Source: an uncultured Bacteroidota bacterium (lineage in GTDB: Bacteria; Bacteroidota; Bacteroidia; UKL13-3). From it: DNA of 61,977 nt. The position numbers were made by a program, and so were the translations under genes. The notes under the pieces are model-generated. The model was not told the origin of the DNA and did no database searches. It saw nothing but the letters and a program-made list of their open reading frames with translations. The stretch covers positions 1-61,977 of the forward strand of contig CAISCU010000038.1 in NCBI GenBank assembly GCA_903883965.1. Reading direction: 5' to 3'. Positions 44,789 through 52,635 of the stretch are shown here, one piece after another. Position 1 is the stretch's first letter; each line of letters begins with the position of its first letter.

Positions 44789-45127
44789 TTATTTCTTATC
44801 TTCTGATTTCTCAGGAGTACTTTTTTCTGATTTATTTGCACAACAAGATTTCTTTTCGCCTGACTTGCAAGATTTTTCTTCTTTCTTATCAGCACAAGCT
44901 TTCTCGTCTTTTTTACCCTGACAAGACTTATCTTCCTTCTTGTCTTTGCAACATTTGTCATCTTTTTTACCATGACAAGACTTTTCATCTTTTTTATCGC
45001 AATGCGATTTTGCAGGCTTATCTGTTGCAACTGAAGTTTCGGTTACAGTTGTATGCTCTGTTGTTTGCGCATTTACGCCGATTACCATGAATGCAACGAA
45101 TGCTGAGGCTAAAATTAATTTTTTCAT
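44789..45127 (-). CDS. Exported Cys/Lys/Asp-rich repeat protein
   Basis: 112 residues. A standard signal peptide (MKKLILASAFVAFMVIGVNA) is followed by a mature chain almost entirely of K, D, E, S and nine Cys at about 43, 51, 59, 60, 69, 78, 87, 95 and 96, arranged in degenerate 8-9-residue repeats of the form K-S-C-x-G/D-K-K-D-E. No hydrophobic core is present, so it is probably disordered unless metal or disulfides fold it. Metal binding or redox buffering is a guess. The gene has its own perfect -7 boxes and a strong terminator, which supports expression as a single gene. An overlapping frame (44701-45030) is a shadow. Confidence 0.78.
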   Translation of the reverse strand: MKKLILASAFVAFMVIGVNAQTTEHTTVTETSVATDKPAKSHCDKKDEKSCHGKKDDKCCKDKKEDKSCQGKKDEKACADKKEEKSCKSGEKKSCCANKSEKSTPEKSEDKK

Positions 45128-45150
45128 CTGTGGTGTAATTAAATGATATT

Positions 45151-45178
45151 CAAATTTAACGAAATACTTCCAAATATA
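45151..45178 (-). promoter_or_regulatory. Two candidate -7 boxes of the Cys/Lys-rich protein gene
   Basis: Minus-strand TAAATTTG (45151-45158) and TATATTTG (45171-45178), both perfect TAnnTTTG, 23 and 43 nt before the ATG. Confidence 0.5.
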
Positions 45179-45193
45179 GTGTAAGCTACCTGC

Positions 45194-45847
45194 TTAAATT
45201 TCTGCCAATATGGTCTTCCCACCTTTTACTTTCTGTTCTAATTGCACATTTACTTTGGTGCCAATTGGTAAATAAATATCAATGCGCGAGCCAAATTTAA
45301 TAAAACCCATTTCTGTGCCCTGTACTACTGGTTGACCTTCTTTTACATACCATACAATTCTTTTGGCCAAAGCACCTGCAATTTGACGGAACAACACTTC
45401 AGTTCCATTGGGGTGTTGAATGACAGTAGTTGTTCTTTCGTTTTCAGTAGAACTCTTTGGATGCCATGCTACCAAGTATTTACCAGGATGGTATTTAAAA
45501 TACTTTACAATACCTGAAATTGGATTTCTGTTAACGTGTACATTGAATGGACTCATAAAAACTGAAATTTGCAATCTTTTTCCTTGAAAATATTCTGGCT
45601 CTTCTACTTCTTCAATCACCACTACTTTACCGTCTGCAGGTGAAATTACATGAGCCGCATTGATTGGGGTTATTACAGTTGGATTTCTAAAAAACTGCAA
45701 AATAATCACCAAAAACACAATCGACAATGCCAATAAAACATTGTGTAACCAAGTGATTTCAGGTAAAAAATAGTGTACTGGAAAATTAATGACCAATAAA
45801 AACAAAAGGGTTAAAAAAATAGTTGCTTTTCCTTCTCTGTGTAACAT
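45194..45847 (-). CDS. psd: Phosphatidylserine decarboxylase family protein
   Basis: 217 residues from ATG 45847 (MLHREGKATI); the longer frame reaches into the gdhA terminator hairpin. Two N-terminal membrane helices, then the decarboxylase core: ISPADGKVV, VFMSPFNVHVNRNPISG, and KFGSRIDIYLP, in which GS is the self-cleavage site that generates the pyruvoyl cofactor on Ser. This is the short archaeal/Bacteroidota-type enzyme that converts phosphatidylserine to phosphatidylethanolamine at the inner membrane. It lies downstream of gdhA and cdsA. Confidence 0.9.
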   Translation of the reverse strand: MLHREGKATIFLTLLFLLVINFPVHYFLPEITWLHNVLLALSIVFLVIILQFFRNPTVITPINAAHVISPADGKVVVIEEVEEPEYFQGKRLQISVFMSPFNVHVNRNPISGIVKYFKYHPGKYLVAWHPKSSTENERTTTVIQHPNGTEVLFRQIAGALAKRIVWYVKEGQPVVQGTEMGFIKFGSRIDIYLPIGTKVNVQLEQKVKGGKTILAEI

Positions 45848-45869
45848 AAATATGTATTTTATTATAACC

Positions 45870-45901
45870 AAAAAGAGAACACGGTAAACCCATGTTCTCT
45901 T
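45870..45901 (-). terminator. Terminator of the glutamate dehydrogenase gene
   Basis: 9-bp stem AAGAGAACA/TGTTCTCTT with an 11-nt loop, followed on the minus strand by five T. It separates gdhA from psd. Confidence 0.55.
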
Positions 45902-45925
45902 CTTGAAATTGATTCAATTTAAATT

Positions 45926-47203
45926 CTATAGTCCAAATTTACCGCGTAGTTTTTCTACTTCGGCAACTTTTTCGATGGCTACCACATAAGCTGCAATTCG
46001 CATGCTGATATTGTATTTCTGAGAGGCTGCGTAAACACCTTCGAATGCTGTTTTCATCACACGATCAGCTCTGCGGTATACGCGTTCTTCTGTCCAGAAA
46101 TAACCCAATCTGTTTTGTACCCATTCAAAATAACTCACGGTTACACCACCGGCATTGGCTAAAATATCTGGAACCACCATGATTCCTTTTTTGTTTAAAA
46201 TTTCATCTGCACTTGCAGAAGTTGGTCCATTTGCACCTTCTACAATTAATTTGGCTTTGATGCGGTTAGCATTTTCCTCATTAATTTGGTCTTCCATTGC
46301 AGCAGGTACCAATACATCAACTTCCAATTCTAACAATTCAGCATTGGTAATTTTTTTACCTGCTTTGAATCCTTCAAGTGTACCTTTATTGCCATCACGG
46401 TATGCAATTGCTTCTTCAACGTTGATTCCATCTGGATTGTGGTAAGCTCCACTTACATCTGAAATGGCCACAACTTTCATGCCTTGTGATGCCAATAATT
46501 TGGCTGAAATGCTACCTACATTACCAAAGCCTTGAACAGCTGTAGTTGCTCCAACTGGGCTGATACCCAATTTTGATAATGCAGATCTGGTAGATACCAT
46601 TACACCTCTACCAGTAGCTTCTACCCTACCTAAAGAACCACCCAATACAATTGGTTTACCCGTAACTACTGCTGGAGTTGAATGTCCTACTAATTTTGAA
46701 TATTCGTCCATCAACCAAGCCATTTCTTGTGGCCCAGTTCCCATGTCAGGAGCAGGAATATCTTTGTCAGGACCAAAAACATTTACCATTAAATCTGTAT
46801 ATGATCTGGTTAATCTTTCTAATTCTCCTTTGCTCATGCTGCGAGGATCGCATTTGATGCCACCTTTACCTCCACCATATGGAATTCCAACTACTGCACA
46901 TTTCCATGTCATCCATGCGGCCAAAGCTTTCACTTCATCTAAATGTACATCCATTGAATAACGGATACCCCCTTTTGATGGACCTAGATTGGCATTGTGT
47001 ACTACCCTGAATCCTTCAAATACTTTTACCTTTCCATCGTCCATGGTTACAGGTATATTCACAATAACTGCTTTTTGAGGAGCAATTAATACATTGTAGT
47101 CGCTTTCATCGAGTCCGATGATTTTTGCGGCTACATCAAAACGTTTTTTCATTGACTCGAATGGATTTTCCGAGCTGTGTTTAATCACATTGTCACCTGC
47201 CAT
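45926..47203 (-). CDS. gdhA: Glu/Leu/Phe/Val-family dehydrogenase, probably glutamate dehydrogenase
   Basis: 425 residues. FRVVHNANLGPSKGGIRY, MTWKCAVVGIPYGGGKGGI (substrate and catalytic Lys region), PDMGTGPQEMAW, TGKPIVLGGSLGRVEATGRG and the nucleotide-binding VQGFGNVGS place it in the GDH family of the GdhB/RocG kind. It interconverts glutamate and 2-oxoglutarate plus ammonia in the cytosol. It lies between cdsA and psd but has its own -7 box and terminator, so it is probably a separate unit. Confidence 0.94.
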   Translation of the reverse strand: MAGDNVIKHSSENPFESMKKRFDVAAKIIGLDESDYNVLIAPQKAVIVNIPVTMDDGKVKVFEGFRVVHNANLGPSKGGIRYSMDVHLDEVKALAAWMTWKCAVVGIPYGGGKGGIKCDPRSMSKGELERLTRSYTDLMVNVFGPDKDIPAPDMGTGPQEMAWLMDEYSKLVGHSTPAVVTGKPIVLGGSLGRVEATGRGVMVSTRSALSKLGISPVGATTAVQGFGNVGSISAKLLASQGMKVVAISDVSGAYHNPDGINVEEAIAYRDGNKGTLEGFKAGKKITNAELLELEVDVLVPAAMEDQINEENANRIKAKLIVEGANGPTSASADEILNKKGIMVVPDILANAGGVTVSYFEWVQNRLGYFWTEERVYRRADRVMKTAFEGVYAASQKYNISMRIAAYVVAIEKVAEVEKLRGKFGL

Positions 47204-47231
47204 TGCTTAGTTTTTTATATTGAAAATTTGA

Positions 47232-47239
47232 CAAACTTA
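47232..47239 (-). promoter_or_regulatory. Candidate -7 box of gdhA
   Basis: Minus-strand TAAGTTTG, a perfect TAnnTTTG, 28 nt before the ATG. Confidence 0.5.
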
Positions 47240-47272
47240 ATTGAAATTCTGATAAATAACAGAAACTTTATA

Positions 47273-48085
47273 TTAGATACTGAATAAGAGGTAAAAATAT
47301 ACTGCAGGCACCGATAAAAAGATGCCATCAAAGCGATCTAAGAAGCCTCCATGTCCTGGCAAAAACGTGCCGCTGTCTTTGATGCCAATATTGCGTTTTA
47401 ATAACGATTCTACCAAATCGCCCATGCTTCCAAAAACAACAACCAATGCGGCTACTACCATCCAATCTGTTCGGCTCAAGTCGTCCCAAAAATGAGCCAT
47501 AACAACAGCTGCACCTACCGTTAAAATGAGTGAACCTATGAGTCCCTCCCATGTTTTTTTAGGACTGATTCTTTCAAATAGTTTGTGTTTACCAAAGGCT
47601 CTTCCGGCTAAATATGCAAAAGTATCGCTACACCATTGCAAAATGAAAATACCTAAAGGCAAGGTAAAACTGTAACTCAAGGCGTTGAAGTATCCCAAAT
47701 GCGCCAACATACTCAATGGGAAAGAAATGTACATGATTCCTAAAACTTGAAAAGCCAAGGTTTCAAATTCATTTCCGGTGTTTTCAAACAACTTCACAAT
47801 AAACAAGACCGAAAAAACAGGAATCAAATGGTAAAACCATGCCAATGACAAATCGTTTTTAATGATCAAGGCAAACATGAGGTTAATGATAGAACCCGCA
47901 ATGACACCTAAGTATTTTTCTAACCACGATTTATCAGGCAACATCAGTTCATAAAATTCTAACAAACAAAGAAAATTGACCATAAACAACAAGGCCAAAA
48001 AACTCCAAGCACTGAAAAGTGTTGCAATGACCATGGCACTGACAAATACAGTTCCAGTTATAGTACGTTGCCAAAAATTATTCAT
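47273..48085 (-). CDS. cdsA: Phosphatidate cytidylyltransferase
   Basis: 270 residues, largely membrane-embedded with about eight hydrophobic helices. The CdsA signature is complete: SPKKTWEGLIGS and, near the end, GDLVESLLKRNIGIKDSGTFLPGHGGFLDRFDG with its conserved acidic residues (split here by description). It makes CDP-diacylglycerol from phosphatidic acid and CTP, the precursor of all phospholipids. Its start overlaps the end of the DUF2007 gene by 8 nt, so CPBP protease, DUF2007 protein and cdsA form one operon. Confidence 0.94.
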   Translation of the reverse strand: MNNFWQRTITGTVFVSAMVIATLFSAWSFLALLFMVNFLCLLEFYELMLPDKSWLEKYLGVIAGSIINLMFALIIKNDLSLAWFYHLIPVFSVLFIVKLFENTGNEFETLAFQVLGIMYISFPLSMLAHLGYFNALSYSFTLPLGIFILQWCSDTFAYLAGRAFGKHKLFERISPKKTWEGLIGSLILTVGAAVVMAHFWDDLSRTDWMVVAALVVVFGSMGDLVESLLKRNIGIKDSGTFLPGHGGFLDRFDGIFLSVPAVYFYLLFSI

Positions 48086-48284
48086 TATCTATCAAATTAA
48101 TACATGCAATTGCTTGTTCTACATCTTGATTGGGGCAATACACCTCTGCCAACCCAAAACTCAAATAAGAAGAATCAATTTTATTTACAATGATGCTGAT
48201 AATTCCAGCGTCCTCCAATTTGTTTTTTACCACCTCTGCTGCAAAAGTGTATGGTGAGCTGAACACTATTTGCCAATTATTCAT
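48078..48284 (-). CDS. DUF2007 family small protein
   Basis: 68 residues from the ATG at 48284 (MNNWQIVFSSPYTFAAEVVK). The pattern ...A.....L.DAGI...V.NK.DSSYL..G.AEVY and a final short helix match DUF2007, a ferredoxin-like small domain often tied to signal-transducing PII-like folds; function unknown. The longer frame to 48335 would overlap the upstream CPBP gene by much more. The start overlaps the CPBP stop (ATGAATAA arrangement) and the end overlaps cdsA, so its production is coupled to both. Confidence 0.85.
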   Translation of the reverse strand: MNNWQIVFSSPYTFAAEVVKNKLEDAGIISIIVNKIDSSYLSFGLAEVYCPNQDVEQAIACINLIDNE

Positions 48285-49218
48285 GAAACAATTGCCTGTA
48301 TTGCGATTTGTGCTGCCAATAAAAAAACAATGCAATGCTTACAACACTCAAAATGGTTACCAAAACTGGAAACTGGTATTGGTCACTCAAAAAAAGCACA
48401 TCTGGATATTTTTGAGAAAGGTTAAATACAATTAGCGCCAAACTGTTGTTTACAAAATGAGCCAGAACAGCAACCCAAATATTACCTGAATACATGTACA
48501 AATAACCCAAGCCAGCACCCAGAACCACTCTTGGAATAAACCCAAAAAACTGCCCATGAATACCGCTAAAAACAATGGCTGCAAACCAAATTGCAAGGTG
48601 GTTATTGTAAAAGCACATTCTGGTGAAATTTTGTAAAATTCCTCTAAAAAAGAACTCTTCTGTAATGGCAGGAAGCACAGCTACTACCAATAAACTGAAT
48701 AAAAAACCGCCTGTTGTATTGGATTGAATTAAAATTTTGGTAATGGCTTCAGCCTGTATTTCCATTGCACGCAAACTAGCTTCTAGTGCTTTGAATTGCT
48801 CTGGAAACGTAAAACCTTGGTTGAGCACATTGAGCCAATTGATCAATGGCATTGCCACAACAATGAACAAAGGAGCAATGAGTAAATAATACATTTTAAA
48901 TGGATAAACCACCCTAATAAAAGTCATTGCCTTTCTGCCAATTGCATTAGGAAACAACAATGAGGGTATAAGAAAGGTACCTATTGACCCTGCAAAGGCC
49001 TGAAAAAACAACAGTGCTATCCGAGATTGTTCATTTTGTGTTGCAGGATCTAAGGCTTGGGTTAGTTGGAGTAAATCTACCCCCATGGTCCATTTCATTA
49101 AAAACACCCCAGCCAATGAAAAAATAGAAGTAAAAACCAATACCATTCCGGCTAAAATCAATAATCTTGAAAAGAAAAACAGAAATCTGTTTCCGTTTAA
49201 AAAATTGGTAGCTGTCAT
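48277..49218 (-). CDS. CPBP-family intramembrane metalloprotease
   Basis: 313 residues from ATG 49218 (MTATNFLNG); the longer frame to 49248 enters the divergent dusB promoter. About eight membrane helices. CPBP motifs are present: EEFFFRGILQNF (catalytic Glu pair plus R), then FSGIHGQFFGFIPRV with His, and a third helix with HFVNNSLAL. Such proteins are intramembrane Glu proteases related to Rce1; some Bacteroidota members have no known substrate. First gene of the operon with the DUF2007 gene and cdsA. Confidence 0.9.
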   Translation of the reverse strand: MTATNFLNGNRFLFFFSRLLILAGMVLVFTSIFSLAGVFLMKWTMGVDLLQLTQALDPATQNEQSRIALLFFQAFAGSIGTFLIPSLLFPNAIGRKAMTFIRVVYPFKMYYLLIAPLFIVVAMPLINWLNVLNQGFTFPEQFKALEASLRAMEIQAEAITKILIQSNTTGGFLFSLLVVAVLPAITEEFFFRGILQNFTRMCFYNNHLAIWFAAIVFSGIHGQFFGFIPRVVLGAGLGYLYMYSGNIWVAVLAHFVNNSLALIVFNLSQKYPDVLFLSDQYQFPVLVTILSVVSIALFFYWQHKSQYRQLFHE

Positions 49219-49231
49219 CTTTGTATATTTG
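49205..49231 (+). promoter_or_regulatory. Promoter of dusB
   Basis: TTG at 49205-49207, 16-nt spacer, perfect -7 box TATATTTG at 49224-49231. The GTG at 49231 lies within the box, so translation must start further downstream, at the GTG at 49255. Confidence 0.65.
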
Positions 49232-49254
49232 TGCCGCAATATACGCATGCAATT

Positions 49255-50262
49255 GTGGTAAAAATTGGAAAAATAGAATTGGGAGAATTCCCTTTGTTGT
49301 TAGCACCCATGGAAGATGTGAGTGACCCGCCATTTAGGGCGGTATGTAAAGATGCTGGGGCAGATATGATGTATACTGAGTTTATCTCTTCAGAGGGATT
49401 GATCAGAGATGCCATCAAAAGCAAAAAAAAGTTAGATATTTTTGACTATGAAAGGCCTATAGGCATTCAAATTTTTGGTGGAGATGAAGAAGCCATGATG
49501 CTTTCAGCCAAAATTGTAGATGCTACCGGACCCGACTTATTAGACATTAACTTTGGATGTCCGGTTAAAAAAGTAGTGTGTAAGGGTGCAGGTGCAGGTA
49601 TTTTGAAAGATGTACCCAAAATGGTTCAGCTTACAAATGCGGTAGTCAAATCAACATCACTCCCAGTTACAGTAAAAACAAGATTGGGTTGGGACGAAAG
49701 TAGTATCAATATCATGGAAGTTGCCGAACGTTTGCAAGACATAGGCGTTCAGGCTTTAACCATTCATGCAAGAACCCGTGCGCAAATGTATAAAGGGGAA
49801 GCTGATTGGACTTGGATAGAAAAAGTAAAAAACAATCCCAGAATACATATTCCAATTTTTGGGAATGGCGATATTGATTCTCCAGAAAAAGCACTGAATT
49901 ATAAAAATAAATTTGGGGTGGACGGAATCATGATAGGACGAGCTGCAATTGGTTATCCATGGATTTTCAATGAAATTAAACATTATTTTAAAACAGGAGA
50001 GCTGTTAAACCAACCTGGTATTGAAGAACGTGTTCAGGTTTGCAAAAAACATTTGCTCCGGTCTGTTGAATGGAAAACAGAAAGGCCAGGATTGTTAGAA
50101 ATGCGTCCACATTACAGCCATTATTTCAAAGGGCTTGATCATTTTAAAGATTTTAGAACACAACTGGTAAGCTGTTTAGAATTGGATGGTATTTTGGCCA
50201 TTTTAGACCAAATAGAAGTGCATTATTTAAATACACCTGCTATTTCTCCTGAGCAAATTTAA
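49255..50262 (+). CDS. dusB: tRNA-dihydrouridine synthase B
   Basis: 335 residues from the GTG at 49255, giving MVKIGKIELGEFPLLLAPME, the usual Bacteroidota DusB beginning. Motifs: APMEDVSDPPFRAVCKDAGAD, GIQIFGG, DINFGCPVKKVVCKGAGAG (catalytic Cys in VCKGAGAG region), TVKTRLGWD, LTIHARTRAQMYKGEADW, FGNGDI and GIMIGRAAIGYPWIF. The flavoenzyme reduces specific uridines of tRNA to dihydrouridine using NADPH. Its 3' end overlaps the convergent hydrolase gene by 23 nt. Confidence 0.95.
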   Translation: MVKIGKIELGEFPLLLAPMEDVSDPPFRAVCKDAGADMMYTEFISSEGLIRDAIKSKKKLDIFDYERPIGIQIFGGDEEAMMLSAKIVDATGPDLLDINFGCPVKKVVCKGAGAGILKDVPKMVQLTNAVVKSTSLPVTVKTRLGWDESSINIMEVAERLQDIGVQALTIHARTRAQMYKGEADWTWIEKVKNNPRIHIPIFGNGDIDSPEKALNYKNKFGVDGIMIGRAAIGYPWIFNEIKHYFKTGELLNQPGIEERVQVCKKHLLRSVEWKTERPGLLEMRPHYSHYFKGLDHFKDFRTQLVSCLELDGILAILDQIEVHYLNTPAISPEQI

Positions 50263-51580
50263 TCTGAACCCATTTTACTATTGCTTCAACAACATCCTTC
50301 GATACATTTCCTGGGCTAAGGTATTCTGATGGATTAGGAGGACCTTCTCCAGCCATGAATAAATGATTCAATTGGGGGAAAGATAAAAAGCTAGCATTGC
50401 TTTTGAAACCTATTGTACTTTTCCATATTTCAAAATCTTTCATTGGCACTTGATAATCCCTTTCACCTTGCAGCACCAAAATGGGTTGCTTTATTTTTAA
50501 AACAGCTACCCGTGGATTGTAGTTGGCTAAATATTGCCAATAATGAAGCGTATGTGGTCCCATCACTTGTTTATTCGAAGTCATTTTAAAAACCTCTTTA
50601 CTGGTAGATTGAAACATTTGCTGAATGACTGAAGCTCTAATTGTTGAATCCGAATCTGAGCCATCTAAAGCACTCAAATAATTTACTTGCTCTATGGCCA
50701 ATTCAGGTATTTCCCTGAGTGTTCCAGCTAATGATATATATCCAGCAAATCCTTTTATTTTTTGATGAATGAGTGGTATCAAATACCCACCTTGGCTGTG
50801 ACCCAAAAGAATTATTTTTTTAGAATCAATTTCAGGTCTTTTTTTGAGTTGGATAAAAATAGCTTTCAGGTCTTCTAAGTATTCATTTTGCACCGTAAAT
50901 TTCTCTCCGCTAGAATCGGATTGTATTAATTTTTCTTGGTAGTTGAGTGTTCGCTTGTCATACCTAAATACCGCAATGCCAGATGAAGCAATGCCCCATG
51001 CCAAATCTTTGTAAATTTTATTTGAACCAATGCTCAAGTCCTTGTCTACAGGTCCTGAACCTGGAACAATCAAAATCAAGGGCAATTTCTGGGTTGATTT
51101 GGGCAAACTTAATATACCTGTTCCTCTATAATTGGGCGTTCCAAATTGTACCTTTCTTTCTTCAAATTTTTCGGCATCGACATAATCTGCGGGGGTATAA
51201 CTGATTTTTCCGGGAGATAAAAACAAACCAGCTACCTCCTCTAAAGAATCAAAACTCAATGAAAGCACCATAGCTGACTTATCTGTTTTGATGGGCATTC
51301 GCACCAAAGTAAGCCCCTTATTTTTTTGAACAACTTTCTCTTTGGTTTCAATGGGCATGCCAAATAGGAGTTGAATTTGCCCCCAACTGGCTTCTAATTC
51401 ATCCACCTTCAACATTCTCGACATTTCAGGATTAAACAACTGGTGTATGGCTTCAAATTTTTCTTTGACAAACCAGCTGTATATGCTATCTGTTTTGGCT
51501 AAAATAATTTGGTTTTGAGCTGTCAATAACTGAGCGTAAAAACTCGCATACACACATATAAATAATTTTAGGTATTTCAT
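50240..51580 (-). CDS. Exported alpha/beta hydrolase with DUF3887-like N-terminal domain
   Basis: 446 residues. Signal peptide (LKLFICVYASFYAQLLTA), an N-terminal small domain (about 25-130) of the cystatin-like DUF3887 type often joined to Bacteroidota hydrolases, and an alpha/beta hydrolase fold with oxyanion region LILIVPGSGPVDKDLS, nucleophile elbow GHSQGG, Asp in LVLQGERDYQVP and His in PQLNHLFMAGEG. Probably a periplasmic esterase or peptidase-like hydrolase; substrate unknown. A strong hairpin lies just upstream, between it and the HiPIP-like gene, so it must have its own promoter. Confidence 0.88.
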   Translation of the reverse strand: MKYLKLFICVYASFYAQLLTAQNQIILAKTDSIYSWFVKEKFEAIHQLFNPEMSRMLKVDELEASWGQIQLLFGMPIETKEKVVQKNKGLTLVRMPIKTDKSAMVLSLSFDSLEEVAGLFLSPGKISYTPADYVDAEKFEERKVQFGTPNYRGTGILSLPKSTQKLPLILIVPGSGPVDKDLSIGSNKIYKDLAWGIASSGIAVFRYDKRTLNYQEKLIQSDSSGEKFTVQNEYLEDLKAIFIQLKKRPEIDSKKIILLGHSQGGYLIPLIHQKIKGFAGYISLAGTLREIPELAIEQVNYLSALDGSDSDSTIRASVIQQMFQSTSKEVFKMTSNKQVMGPHTLHYWQYLANYNPRVAVLKIKQPILVLQGERDYQVPMKDFEIWKSTIGFKSNASFLSFPQLNHLFMAGEGPPNPSEYLSPGNVSKDVVEAIVKWVQIKFAQEK

Positions 51581-51601
51581 TTATTAGCAAGCAATGGGCA
51601 T

Positions 51602-51629
51602 AAAAAAAGCCACTTGCGTGGCTTTTTTT
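51602..51629 (-). terminator. Terminator of the HiPIP-like gene
   Basis: 12-bp stem (AAAAAAAGCCAC/GTGGCTTTTTTT) with loop TTGC at 51614-51617. Its A/T arm starts within the stop codon of the gene, so termination is immediate. Confidence 0.85.
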
Positions 51630-52002
51630 ATGCATCTTTTTTAAACCAAGATTTGCAATTTCCTTCTGGACTAACTGGCCCTTTGATCAATTGACAAGAG
51701 CCACATCCTGATCCATCTTCAGCAGCTTTGAAGAACCTGCAATTTGCACAATTCTTTTCAGCATCGGTAGAAAGAGCAACATAGCTAACAGATTCTCTTT
51801 GTTTGATATCTGCTTCACTTAATCCACTTAAATCATTGCAATCTGCTTTGGCAGCAGTTGGTTCTGAATTTGTTGAATTGGAAGTTGCACCTTCAGTACT
51901 CTCTGAAGTTGGTGATTTAGGATCATCTCCACAAGCTGATAAAACTACAGTAGATGCAGCTGCAGTCACAGCAAAAACCTTTAAAAAATCTTTTCTTTTC
52001 AT
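51628..52002 (-). CDS. High-potential iron-sulfur protein (HiPIP)-like lipoprotein
   Basis: 124 residues. N-terminal KRKDFLKVF followed by a hydrophobic stretch and lipobox LSAC (Cys24), a Tat-like signal (KR in place of RR) with lipidation. A Ser/Thr/Glu-rich linker leads to a HiPIP-like domain (about 55-121) with Cys85 and Cys88 (CANC), Cys103 (GSCQLIKGP) and Cys116 (GNCKSW), the spacing expected for the four [4Fe-4S] ligands. Cys55 and Cys100 are extra. HiPIPs carry electrons in the periplasm. The gene stands alone with its own terminator and a perfect 18-bp palindrome at its start. Confidence 0.85.
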   Translation of the reverse strand: MKRKDFLKVFAVTAAASTVVLSACGDDPKSPTSESTEGATSNSTNSEPTAAKADCNDLSGLSEADIKQRESVSYVALSTDAEKNCANCRFFKAAEDGSGCGSCQLIKGPVSPEGNCKSWFKKDA

Positions 52003-52003
52003 G

Positions 52004-52021
52004 GATGTAAATATTTACATC
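52004..52021. promoter_or_regulatory. Perfect 18-bp palindrome upstream of the HiPIP-like gene
   Basis: GATGTAAATATTTACATC begins 1 nt upstream of the start codon, directly downstream of a near-consensus -7 box (TAAATTCG on the minus strand). Position and symmetry fit a repressor operator over the transcription start; the ATGTAnnnnnnTACAT core resembles PadR-type sites. Confidence 0.5.
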
Positions 52022-52092
52022 GAATTTAAAGAATGATTACATAAAATTTCATTGAAGAAATAATTTAGAACTCATCTACACAAACCAATCAA

Positions 52093-52467
52093 TTACTTTT
52101 TTAATTTGATTTTTTCTGAAGCTGAAGACGAAGACAACCCTTTTAAGGTTCTGATTAAATCTGCTTGAGATTCTACCAACCTTTTAAGGTAATCAACTTC
52201 TTGTTCTAAACTTTTAATTTTCTCTTTTGAAACTGAATCAGAACCCCCTTTGTACGTAAATACGCCAAGGTCTTCTGTAGATTGAGTCAACACATCGATG
52301 TCCAGGCCAAGCACATCACATATTTTTTTGAGGGTGTAAAAGTTTACCTTACCAGTCTGCTCAATGCTCGAAATGAGAGGTCGAGTTTTGTTAATCTTTT
52401 CTGCTAACTCCGCCTGGGTTATCTTGCGACTGATTCTAGCAACTTTTATTCTTAAGCCTAAATGCAT
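52093..52467 (-). CDS. XRE-family transcriptional regulator with C-terminal coiled coil
   Basis: 124 residues. Residues about 3-62 form a Cro/C1-type helix-turn-helix: LRIKVARISRKITQAELAEKI (scaffold and recognition helices with LISSIEQTGKVNFYTLKKICDVLGLDIDVL). A second half (about 75-110, EKIKSLEQEVDYLKRLVESQADLI) is a predicted coiled coil for dimerisation, leaving a Ser/Lys-rich tail. No sensor domain. The target is unknown; possible sites are direct repeats in its own upstream region and the palindrome at the neighbouring HiPIP-like gene. Confidence 0.9.
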   Translation of the reverse strand: MHLGLRIKVARISRKITQAELAEKINKTRPLISSIEQTGKVNFYTLKKICDVLGLDIDVLTQSTEDLGVFTYKGGSDSVSKEKIKSLEQEVDYLKRLVESQADLIRTLKGLSSSSASEKIKLKK

Positions 52468-52484
52468 GGGCCAAAGATGGTTAT

Positions 52485-52518
52485 TTAGTTACTTTCATTC
52501 CACCAATATTAGTTACTT
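52485..52518. promoter_or_regulatory. Direct repeats upstream of the XRE gene
   Basis: TTAGTTACTT occurs at 52485-52494 and 52509-52518, 24 bp start to start, 18-51 bp upstream of the XRE start. A near-consensus -7 box (CATCTTTG, minus strand) lies between them and the ATG. They may be autoregulatory sites. The rest of 52468-52635 holds no gene. Confidence 0.35.
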
Positions 52519-52635
52519 CTAGATATATTTACAAGCCAATTCATTATTATTATGTATAAATGACGAAAATATTACCAAATTAGCTGATTTTCAATAATTT
52601 ACATTTAGCTTTAAAGTCCGTATGTGAAGTTAATA

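Noticed and set aside
44701-45030. 109-codon frame overlapping the Cys/Lys-rich gene
   Set aside because: It is the shifted frame of a Lys-rich sequence, lacks a signal peptide, and runs through the terminator hairpin.
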